Source: Cyrtodaria siliqua
Lineage: Eukaryota; Mollusca; Bivalvia; Adapedonta; Hiatellidae
Direction of reading: 5' to 3'
Length of the DNA: 64,000 nt
Assembly: GCA_037043455.1 (NCBI GenBank)
Contig: JAWPHD010003275.1
Location: 159,571-223,570, forward strand
Notes under the pieces: model-generated
What the model was told of the DNA's origin: nothing
Databases searched by the model: none
The model's input: only the letters and a program-made list of their open reading frames with translations
In this document: positions 21,692 to 30,060 of the stretch, piece after piece
How the letters are laid out: each line of letters starts with the position of its first letter
Numbering within the stretch: position 1 is the stretch's first letter
Position numbers and translations under genes: made by a program

Positions 21692-22732
21692 GGTAAGATA
21701 GAAGTTTTTGTTCAGTTATCTTAGCAATTCCTCGGGTATGTGTATGATAAATTGTAGAAAGGTATATAGTCTTAGATCTGTACATCGTGATTGTTTAGCT
21801 GTTGAATTAGATGTATGCGTCTTACGTGAACGGCGCTCATATAATGTAGCCGTCTTTTTCAAAAGATCGCTAAAAAGGTTTAGCATATGAATGTAAATGA
21901 ATTCGGTGAAATAAACACTGTCGTTGTTTCAATATATATTTTGTAGTATTTTTTTTTTTTTTTTGTTTTAAATTATACACCTTCTTCTGCCAATAGTGTT
22001 ATAGATGTTTATAGAGTTATATATCGGTCTCTGGATTTGAAAATAATGACAAAATGTTTCATGGATGTCTATTAAAACGCAGAAAATTGATAATGTTACT
22101 AGCTATTATATTAGTTCAGTAATGTTGTATGGCAAAACAACAACAATAACGGCTTTTACCTCATGCAGTAAGTAAAATAAGTGCTTTACAAGCATATATA
22201 TACTTTATATTCTAAATAAAAAAATTGTTAGGTCTGTTTTTTCGATCTCTACATGAACATAATACATTATGTCGTGCTCATAATACATTTGACTATATTA
22301 TTTAGATCATCTTCGTGCGCGATGAACTAACTAGTTTCTCACGCATCATATATCCGTCTTGTGCAATACGCGGCTCGCCGCGGCGGTATTGCACCGCTCA
22401 CGGTATTGCAATATACAGGAAATGTAGGCATATCATAAAACTACGTTTCCCTAAATGGTGCGTGATTTTATCATATACCGACGTTTGTACCATGATTAGG
22501 CTGTACTTCAATAGGGCACCGCAATAGTTGATTAGTCGCTGTGTGGTATATTGTTATTTGGCGGCACGTGGAGAGCGTGTCATACTGCAAATCCGAATCT
22601 CATACACCACTATAGACTGTTTTGGAGGCGGCGGGGACTTATGGTATGTAGAATACTATAGAAATTAGATGCTGTTACATTTATTTATTTATCAATTATA
22701 CTTACTAGACTTTAAATATATTTTTTCAATGT
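21692..22732. other. AT-rich sequence after the THAP fragment
   Basis: No further THAP exon was recognised. A GC-rich hairpin lies at 22361-22394. The small frames at 21708-21890 and 22315-22527 show no domain. Confidence 0.5.
22361..22394. repeat. GC-rich inverted repeat
   Basis: GTGCAATACGCGGC pairs with GCCGCGGCGGTATTGCAC, giving 9 + 5 paired bases with a four-base bulge. A third GGTATTGCA follows at 22401. Confidence 0.7.
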
Positions 22733-22832
22733 CTATTTTTCGGCAAAAATAAAGTCCTTATAATCTGACGCTCGTATTAATGTACAAGTATTAGACCATG
22801 TCCATTCATTCGGAATATACTGCATTTCGCGC

Positions 22833-23054
22833 TTAGTGTAAATGAACCGAGATATTGCAGCGTTGCTGGTGACTTTCAGAATTTCGATGACCTGCACCGC
22901 GTTCAACTTCCTCATCGCCATCGGTTGATGAATCCGAGGTATTTTCATCCTCAGACACGAATTCTGGCTCAAAATCGTAAGGTTGCACATTGTGCAACCT
23001 TCTTATCATGGGCATTTCATCTGACTCAGCATCATAGTCGCTTAATTCCGACAT
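22833..23054 (-). CDS. Acidic N-terminal ORF, possibly P2X7-like intracellular domain family
   Basis: From the ATG at 23054 the frame reads MSELSDYDAESDEMPMI, then VQPYDFEPEF and a very acidic SEDENTSDSSTDGDEEVE. The PY-FEPE motif after an acidic start resembles proteins annotated in invertebrates as P2X7-intracellular-domain-like, often linked to THAP or transposon contexts. That link is from memory and weak. The frame changes near 22900: another minus frame (22739-22900) continues with FIYTKREMQYIPNEWTWSN. The region may contain an intron or an indel. It faces the THAP fragment, 1.1 kb away. Confidence 0.35.
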   Translation of the reverse strand: MSELSDYDAESDEMPMIRRLHNVQPYDFEPEFVSEDENTSDSSTDGDEEVERGAGHRNSESHQQRCNISVHLH

Positions 23055-23598
23055 TTTCACACACACTATACTGTTTTTGCGTGCTTTCCCTATGTACAAA
23101 TGGTTTCGTTTTGTTCCCAATGACGTCACTTCCGGTTTTACGAGGAAGAGTTTTCCCCCTTTGATTTTTTTTCATTTTTTTAGCGTAGCCTGTTCGTCTT
23201 TTCGGTTTTTATCTTTAAAAACATATTTTCACTAAAAATACATCAATAGCATAGTTACCATCGTATTTATAATGATATTTGATAATTAAAAACATATCAA
23301 CAACGGATTTGTTGATTTAGGACAAATTTCTGCTTTAAGAAACAGACTTCAATGTAAAAACTTAACGTAAAATTAATAAAGTTAATAACATAAAATTAAC
23401 AAAGTTGATGACCCATATAAGTCAAGGTCATTCTGTAAAACCACTCAGCGTAACTGACCTGTACTTCAACACATATGCATTATATAAGTCCTATACAGTT
23501 CCTAAGAAACAGAGCTAAATGCAAAAACTAAGCATTGATGCTTTCACCTTCATTTTTTGGCCTTTACTTAACCATCCACAAAACTCAAGTAAACTTAC

Positions 23599-23654
23599 CC
23601 AAACTGCAGGTCCTTTCTTTTTATTTAAAACTTTGTAATGGACCCCTGACATGT
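23599..23654 (-). CDS. MTO1: MTO1 coding exon 3 (56-nt micro-exon)
   Basis: This short exon encodes DMSGVHYKVLNKKKGPAVW, about residues 197-215, the classic LN-KKGPAV-W signature of GidA/MTO1. The acceptor is GTTATTTTCAG and the donor TGG-GTAAGT. The first two bases complete the Asp codon opened by the last G of exon 2, and it ends in phase 0 to meet the Gly of exon 4. It is too short to be seen as a free open reading frame. It was found by searching for the missing signature. Confidence 0.93.
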
Positions 23655-24210
23655 CTGAAAATAACACATAGGATACACTTAAGTTATTACACAGGACATG
23701 TAAATATTACAAATTGTGATTTCAAGGAAAAACAGTATAAAATATATATTTTCATTAACTAGTACGGTAATCTAGACTTTGTTATTTTTGCCTAGTTCTA
23801 TCCATCTTCCGATAATGCACAAAATCAATTTTTCATATTATCCACAACTTGGAAAGATTTAAGTCACCCAGATTTAAACTGCGAAGAATTCTGTACAAAA
23901 TGTGAAAAACATGAATGTTGCATAGGTTTCCTGCCTGGCAAAGAGAGGGTTAGTGGCAGGCTGCGTTGGAGCTTTTTAAAAGTCAACACAGAGCTGGCAC
24001 GTAAAAACAGAAGTGTGATAGTCATCTTTGCAGAGTATCTGTGTCTGCTATGCACGTTTTGATAATATTATTTTCCAAACCTGAGAGTTTTGTCTACAAT
24101 TATTGCTCTTTGACACATCAGGAAGTCATTTACTAGCCTGTGAAAGTGTGTACACGTCAGGACACTATATATCTCTGTCAGTTTCATCGTGAATTCCATT
24201 ATATAAATAT

Positions 24211-24283
24211 TGCATCCCAGTGAGGGTGACAGCTGATATTGTCTGTCTTCCGGAAAGGCGAATGTCACCCTCACTGTGATGCA
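24211..24283. repeat. 20-bp near-perfect inverted repeat in intron 2
   Basis: TGCATCCCAGTGAGGGTGAC (24211-24230) faces GTCACCCTCACTGTGATGCA (24264-24283), differing by one or two bases, with 33 nt between. It may be a small fold-back element. Confidence 0.8.
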
Positions 24284-24868
24284 TTATTTATTTTATTATA
24301 CCAAAAAAAATGTTTTCGGGAAAATTTGAAATAAGTAAAATAAAATATCCAATGTTATTTATATAAAAACCTTTTCTTTTGTTTAAAACCAGTTTTAAGT
24401 AACACGGTGTGGTCAACAAAATCAAGATTCATATCATTAAATTATTTTTTAAACATTTTATCAACATATTAACAATATGTTATCCGTATCACAGCATTTA
24501 ATATTGATCCATTTGCGCATAACTTGCTGAGCATGGAAAAAAACAGTAACTATTAATACACATGATGTGAAGTCACAATAACGAAACGGTACTTATATTT
24601 TAACCGCTCAGCGTCATAATCAGGAAACAGTATTAAATGTTTCACACCAGTGTGTAGGTATTTTATACAGCGGTGTAAACATGAGGTATTGTAATTAAAT
24701 ATGGGTCAGGCTTGGCTATAATTGTTTCAATCAAGTAATTGAAACACAAACGTCTAATTTTGTAGTGAGAAATGTTTCCAGCAGCTCGTGTAGTATGACG
24801 TTAATAAGTTTCTGTTCACACCAAAAAAGCGCATTAGAAGTTTAAATGATAATGAAAAATCCAGCTTA
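24284..24868. other. Unassigned part of MTO1 intron 2
   Basis: AT-rich, with no exon or repeat family recognised. Confidence 0.5.
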
Positions 24869-24907
24869 ACATCGTTTAGCAGACGGCAATTACTTGCCAC
24901 GCTACAT
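24869..24907 (-). pseudogene. 39-nt copy of MTO1 exon 1 inside intron 2
   Basis: These 39 bases are identical to 29312-29350 in exon 1 (the part encoding [11 protein letters not shown]). They are in the same orientation and lie 4.4 kb downstream in transcript direction. Similarity stops abruptly on both sides, so this is a small segmental copy rather than a processed transcript. Confidence 0.85.
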
Positions 24908-24999
24908 TTCAGATTACATCAGATATACCTGGCTGATCAACCTGTATCTCATATGACTGATTTGTTTTACATCTCACATTTACGCATATGTCATATTAA

Positions 25000-25800
25000 G
25001 ACGATCAGGGTCCGACAAATCTTGAATTTTCGTCGTGGTAGCCCACAGGGCTATCAGGAATTGAACTTGGTAGCCAGGAATGCGTGAGGCAGTCTCACCT
25101 TCAAAAGGGTTAGTGTCGATGAGGGTGGGGGGTATTTTCAGTTTTTAAATGATTATTTTAGTTATCTGGGGAATGAAACCATTCTTCCATTTTGGACGTG
25201 TGGACTTGAATTTTATCTGGAATAATTAGCTGTAAAAACAGTGCTGGTTTTGATGGGCTACTACACATGCATATTTGCAGAAGGCCGACGGACTCGCGAT
25301 AGAAATTTCTGGTACCCTGGACATCAACTTTTGGTAGCCCACGGGCTCCGGACATGTGATTTTTCGGATGCTGACGATGCGTGGTTTATTGTCTCTATAA
25401 AAGACTGGCAAGATGGGGAATTATAAGCTTTATTTAATTTACATCAATTAAGAAACAACCTACACAGCTTGTACATATCACTCTCGATGACGTGGATGAC
25501 GGCAGTGGTTTTTATGCCTAATTTGGGGCCGTTATTCGGCCCCTTCACAATGCCAAAAAGTATACTTTTTTCACAATTATATCCAAAAAATTCACAATCT
25601 GAAAAAAAAAGAAAAAAAAAATGAAAAAAAAAGTAAGGATACTAGTCTTAATAAAAGCTGGTGTCAAAACTAGTCTGTATTTACCAAAAACAAAACTTAA
25701 AACCAAGGGATATTAAACTGTGAAAATAAAAGCGAAAAAAGGTTCTTTTTCTTTTGTTATAATATTTTTCACAATTTCTAGAAAAACGCCGCTATTTTTC
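25000..25800. repeat. Dispersed repeat debris with A-rich tracts
   Basis: Two related GGTAGCCCAC(A)GGGCT segments occur at 25037 and 25332. TTTTTCACAATTATATCC and CGGCCCCTTCACAATGCC follow, with related text at 31600-31930. A poly-A/GAAAAA run is at 25601-25634. No coding exon was recognised, although short open frames exist. Confidence 0.45.
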
Positions 25801-25859
25801 ACAATGGCACAGGCACAGGCTGCATTCACAAAACACATAAAAAAAACACTGGACGGTGC

Positions 25860-26025
25860 TGCTTGGTCTTAATGTGTGAGAAAAACCCAGGTGTCTGAGC
25901 GTGCGACCACCATACCCTCTCACTTACAATGCCGAGACGGGAAATCCAACCTGGGTTGCATTGGTGTAAAATGAGTACACTACTGACTGTGCTACCCAGA
26001 CACCCCAAAAGATGGAGAATTGAGC
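25860..26025 (-). mobile_element. tRNA-like SINE head
   Basis: On the minus strand GGTGTCTGGGTAGCACAGTC begins a tRNA-like head with an A-box-like segment. About 50 nt later CCCAGGTTGGATTTCCC resembles a B-box. The anticodon arm does not fold convincingly, so it is not a working tRNA gene. It lies in MTO1 intron 2, in the sense orientation. Confidence 0.45.
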
Positions 26026-26130
26026 CCATGATGCCCGGCTTATCCATGGTGTTAACCACTGGACAATTAAGTCGACAACTTATATGTTAGAAATGGTGAT
26101 ATACAGTATCATGTAAAACAAACATCTTAC

Positions 26131-26226
26131 CACAGACACGGGCACAAAGACCATCGAGGGCGTCCACCTCTCGCATCAAGTGTCCCTTACCAACACCGCC
26201 AAATGATGGATTGCAAGACATCTCAC
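26131..26226 (-). CDS. MTO1: MTO1 coding exon 2
   Basis: This exon encodes about residues 165-197: [18 protein letters not shown], then [14 protein letters not shown]. The CNP-GG-KGHL-EVDALDG stretch is diagnostic for GidA/MTO1 and sits in the FAD domain next to the Rossmann fold. The acceptor is TTATCCTTCAG, the donor TGTG-GTAAGATG, and the length 96 nt. It begins with two bases and ends with one base of split codons, matching exon 1 and exon 3 exactly. Confidence 0.95.
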
Positions 26227-26267
26227 CTGAAGGATAATAACACAAACTACTGTCATGAAAATGCCTA

Positions 26268-26503
26268 TTGCTTATATTGTTTATGTTTATCATGAAAATA
26301 CCTATTGTTTATCATGAAAATGCCTATTGTTTATCATGAAAATGCCTATTGTTTATGTTTATCATGAAAATACCTATTGTTTTTTCATCATGAAAATACC
26401 TATTGTTTATCATGAAAATGCCTATTGTTTATCATGAAAATGCCTATTGTTTATGTTTATCATGAAAATGCCCATTGTTTATCATGAAAATGCCTATTGT
26501 TTA
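26268..26503. repeat. 22-bp minisatellite in MTO1 intron 1
   Basis: About ten units of TTATCATGAAAATGCCTATTG follow each other, some with an added TTATG. The array begins only about 40 nt upstream of the exon 2 acceptor in transcript direction. Confidence 0.9.
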
Positions 26504-26574
26504 ATGTTCTTGTTTGAGCCTAAGGATTTGCTGCCTTTTTCTCAAAATATATTATTATATCAACTTTCAAGACT

Positions 26575-26700
26575 CCGAAACAAAGGACTGCCGGGTTTAC
26601 ATCCCCATCCAAAGGATGAGGCTAAATGAAAGTGTCTTGCCCAAGAACACACCGACGAATCTCAGTGCTGTTGAGGACACAAAGAACCCGGCTCTTCCAT
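26575..26700 (-). mobile_element. SINE fragment
   Basis: On the minus strand it reads CGTCGGTGTGTTCTTGGGCA, then AGACACTTTCATTTAGCCTC and CATCC...GTAAACCCGG. This is colinear with 33880-33945 of the intact SINE. Head and tail are missing. Confidence 0.7.
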
Positions 26701-26879
26701 TTTCAAGTCCGAAATGCCATCTAATGGGCCAAAGCCAGCCCCCACCCCACACAGTTGCACACCCTCCCCACTTGTTTCAAAATATTTATAATACAATATA
26801 TTACTTATAACAACTAATGTGCGCTTTTGTGATAAATTACGAAAGAGATTCAGAGTGGCCGCAGTTAAGTTCAACCTTA

Positions 26880-27851
26880 AGCCCAGGTCACACCTACACG
26901 TTCTTGGCTACGTTCTGCCATGTTCTTTACCGATCGTCCCCGTTCTAATAGATCGTGGGAGAACGTGTGACTTTTGGCGGGAAGCTATGAATCAGTCGAT
27001 CCCACACGATGAGCCACGACCCTACTAGGTTCTCTGGCGATTAGCCGGGTTCTCACTACTACATACACGGTGTAATGTGAGAATTGATCGTATTGGGTCG
27101 TGTCATGAACGTGTGTGCCCATGGCAATGCTATGTTCTGTCAAGATCATGCCCCGAAATACTACGTTGTACTCCACGAACTCTCCCGACCATTCAAGTTC
27201 TGTCACGTTTGTTGTACGTCCTGACACGGTGTCACAACGACATCCCACGTTGCTGACACGATCACACCCGTCCCCAGAAGATCTACCACGTTCACAGATG
27301 ATCATGATCACGTGATACTGTCAATTTCAAGTACTAGAGTACACATAGGGGCCTTTTTTCAGTTTCAAACTTGTAATCTTGCATTCGAGCATGCCACCCA
27401 AACAAAAAAACGCTGCTAAAAAGGCGAAAAAGACAATTGTGAGGTGTGTGCCTAGAAGTCCGAGTTCTCCAAGTCATGACGCTTCGTCAACAGCCAGTGT
27501 GCTGCCTCCGCAAAGAGATAAAACGTGTCATTACTGTCGCGTTCTACTAAGATCTGCTACGTCCACGCACGATTGACACCACATTCTTACTACGGAAGCA
27601 CTACGACGAGCCCAGAGTTACGACGATCTACTACGCATTCACACGTTCTATTAAAAGTCACACGTTCTGCCACGTCCATTTTGAACGGTTTAAAATGAAC
27701 GTGTCCACCCCTCGACCTACCACGTGTTGACAAGAGTTGACAGGATCACTCAAGTTCAGCTACGATGCGATTCACGTTCTCTCACGAGTAGCCACGTTCT
27801 CTTAGATCGTAGCAGAACGTGTGGCCAGAACGTGTAGGTGTGACCTAGGCT
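26880..27851. mobile_element. PIF/Harbinger-like DNA transposon, 972 bp
   Basis: The ends are AGCCCAGGTCACACCTACAC and, on the other strand, AGCCTAGGTCACACCTACAC. TTA lies directly outside both (26877-26879, 27852-27854). Many subterminal CACGTTCT or AGAACGTG copies follow in both orientations, a likely transposase-binding arrangement. GC content is higher than in the surroundings. It contains one short frame (27391-27576) but no DDE transposase, so it is non-autonomous. It sits in MTO1 intron 1. Confidence 0.8.
27391..27576 (+). CDS. Small basic ORF inside the Harbinger-like element
   Basis: Sixty-one codons from MPPKQKNAAKKAKKTIV to a TGA; the C-terminal part has CHYC. The lysine-rich start looks like a nuclear localisation signal. 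No family is recognised. It may be the truncated 5' exon of the element's second protein or chance. Confidence 0.25.
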   Translation: MPPKQKNAAKKAKKTIVRCVPRSPSSPSHDASSTASVLPPQRDKTCHYCRVLLRSATSTHD

Positions 27852-27854
27852 TTA

Positions 27855-28309
27855 CACATTAAAATAAACTATGAAAAGACATTGTGAAATGGCATGCAAG
27901 CAATGTCATATGATTAAATAAATGCTTACATTTTTATATTCTCGTAACTAAAGCTTTTAAAATATAAAATAATTTGACTTGTTTCCTGTCATTCGCAACA
28001 TCTTGTACACTGCTTCACAGCATTAATACTCGAATGTATATTGAGGTCACCATAATATTGATTACGTCATACTAGTGTGAGGCGCATCAGATTCCCACCA
28101 AAATCAGTTAATTTCAACATTTTGTCATTTAGCCGACTGCTCCATCTATAGTTTAGTTACATGAAAGCAGTGATAAAGCCTTCATCTGTAATGTAAATAA
28201 CAAACATGCAATGCAAATCATACATCAACGCGTATGGCTAACGGCCATATTTGTTTATATAACAACAATGCACTATTTTCTGTGCCGTTGCCTTCCGGGA
28301 TTGGCCGAG
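27855..28309. other. Unassigned part of MTO1 intron 1
   Basis: AT-rich. No exon or element recognised. Confidence 0.5.
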
Positions 28310-28490
28310 TTTTCATGTTTGGAGGCAGACCACCCCATTTTTCCCAGTTAGAATCAGTACTGAATACATGTGCCTCCCGCCATCCGTGAGAATCGACACT
28401 TTCTCACTTATGAGATTCGATCCCGCAGCGGTGAGAGGCAAGAAAGATTTTGACGCAGCGTTTTTACTATACGAGGCAGAGAGAGGTATC
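28310..28490 (-). mobile_element. SINE-like dispersed repeat
   Basis: GGAGGCAGACCACCCCATTT, CAGTACTGAATACATGTGCC and TCCCGCCATCCGTGAGAAT are shared with 11540-11615. ATTCGATCCCGCAGCGGTGA reads as a B-box-like segment on the minus strand, close to that at 60550. Confidence 0.5.
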
Positions 28491-28525
28491 CTTTTCACTC
28501 TTGTAAAACCTGAAACTGAATTGTA

Positions 28526-28952
28526 AATAACCAGTCTACATACTTACCTATAGTAACCAGTCTACATACTTACCTATAGTAGACAGTCTACATACTTACC
28601 TATAGTAGACAGTCTACATACTTACCTATAGTAACCAGTCTACATACTTATCTATAGTAGACAGTCTACATACTTACCTATAGTAGACAGTATACATACT
28701 TACCTATAGTAACCAGTCTACATACTTACCTATAGTAGACAGTCTACATACTTACCTATAGTAACCAGTCTACATACTTACCTATAGTAGACAGGCTACA
28801 TACTTACCTATAACAACCAGTCTACATACTTACCTATAGTAGACATTCTACATACTTAGCTATAGTAGACAGTCTACATACTTACCTATAGTAGACAATC
28901 TACATACTTACCTATAGTAGACAGTTTATGAGTAACCAGTCTACATACTTAC
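28526..28952 (-). repeat. 26-bp tandem array of the MTO1 exon 1 splice donor
   Basis: The unit, read on the minus strand, is CTACTATAG-GTAAGTATG followed by TAGACTG. It is a copy of the last exon 1 bases plus the first intron bases. Counting the authentic site there are 16 copies, and 14 keep GGTAAG; one has GATAAG and one GCTAAG. The copy nearest the exon also repeats the exon sequence CATAAACTGTCTACTATAG, giving a 41-nt duplication. Units differ mainly by GTAGAC against GTAACC. Confidence 0.95.
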
Positions 28953-29445
28953 CTATAGTAGACAGTTTATGAGTGACCAGTAGTGTATGGTTGCCCATTC
29001 TCGCTGCAGCTGCAGCTGCTTCTGTCCCAGCGTGACCTCCTCCGACAACGATCACGTCAAACTGGAGCTCACTTTGCTTAACAGTTGAGTAACTCCGCAC
29101 AAACAACAATTCTCTCCCTTTATTTTGATAACCTAACAACACTTCTTTTCCCTTAGTTCTATTTGCAAAGAAGAGTTGTTTCCCTTTTAATTTATGCCCA
29201 ATGATCTGTTCTCTCTGTTTATATGTATAATTTGAATAATTCCTCATTAAAGACATCCGTTTATGCGTAACAAACCTATCATTTAGCAGATGGCAATTCT
29301 TTGCTGCAAATACATCGTTTAGCAGACGGCAATTACTTGCCACGCTACATATCCGTTCAACAAATATTGGTTGCATATCAAAATCAAAGACAAGATGTCT
29401 TCTAAACAAATGTTTAGGAAACATTTTTCCACTCATAATAGACAT
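28953..29445 (-). CDS. MTO1: MTO1 coding exon 1: leader and Rossmann fold
   Basis: MTO1 is a mitochondrial FAD protein. With GTPBP3 it builds the 5-taurinomethyl group on wobble U34 of several mitochondrial tRNAs (family knowledge). This exon encodes residues 1-164. The first in-frame ATG is at 29445; the frame is open further upstream but only with non-ATG codons. Residues 1-128 are basic and hydroxylated, as a mitochondrial presequence would be, but long for the family, and they contain an in-frame 12-residue tandem repeat ([12 protein letters not shown] / [12 protein letters not shown]). [20 protein letters not shown] at about 129-148 is the GxGxxG FAD fold. The donor is ATAG-GTAAGT. A later Met, such as residue 64, could also serve as start. 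Confidence 0.93.
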
Positions 29446-29880
29446 CTCGATGAGTTGATATTCTGGGTGTGTTGATATTCTGGGTGTGTTGATGAGTTTG
29501 TTCACTTCAACAAATTTAATACTCTCGCCAGCATCCCAGAAGCTTCTTAGGCTAGCCTGACTGTAAAGTAGCAGAAAAATTATATGAATAAATGACGATA
29601 TACATGTATATCCACATTTGTTTTACCTAATATCTTACATAGTCAGCACTAAAATGTGCCCTGGTATGCTTGGGGTTTTCACCCACAGCAATGTAGAGAG
29701 AGGAAACTACGATAAACACAAAATGCAATGTTCATAAATATTGTTTTTAAAGAGATATACTATATATATCTTTCCTTTTTTTTAACTTTCTGAACTTTCG
29801 GCATTTCATTTTTCTAAATGACATTCATATTTGTAAATCAATAACATTAATTATTTGAACAGTTAGTTATTTTTGCATAT
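29446..29880. other. Presumed MTO1 promoter and 5' UTR region
   Basis: Directly upstream of the MTO1 ATG the frame stays open to about 29505, with a short duplication (GTGTGTTGAT, 29467-29494). No TATA box, CpG-rich stretch or initiator can be named with confidence. An intron in the 5' UTR cannot be excluded. Confidence 0.35.
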
Positions 29881-30060
29881 TATTAAACTGTTGATTATAT
29901 TGTACTAACAATATAATTAAACATGCCAGAATAAACAACTTCAAGTTTTATTACCTAATATGCTTTAGTAAATGCAAGTATGCTTAAAGTAAAAATGATA
30001 CTGGATTATCATTTAATACTTGATAGATACTTCATGATTACCACGAGTCCCTTTAAATTA
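29881..30060. mobile_element. Decayed MITE fragment
   Basis: TGTTGATTATATTGTACTAA and GATACTGGATTATCATTTAA up to CACGAGTCCCTTTAAAT match the right half of the MITE at 3755-4379, including its CCCTTTAA end. Confidence 0.55.

Noticed and set aside
28526..28960. CRISPR-like regular repeat
   Set aside because: Units are contiguous without unique spacers, in a eukaryotic intron; it is a minisatellite derived from a splice site.
29446..29505. Upstream extension of MTO1 exon 1 by 20 codons
   Set aside because: The frame is open but would need a GTG start; the first ATG is at 29445.
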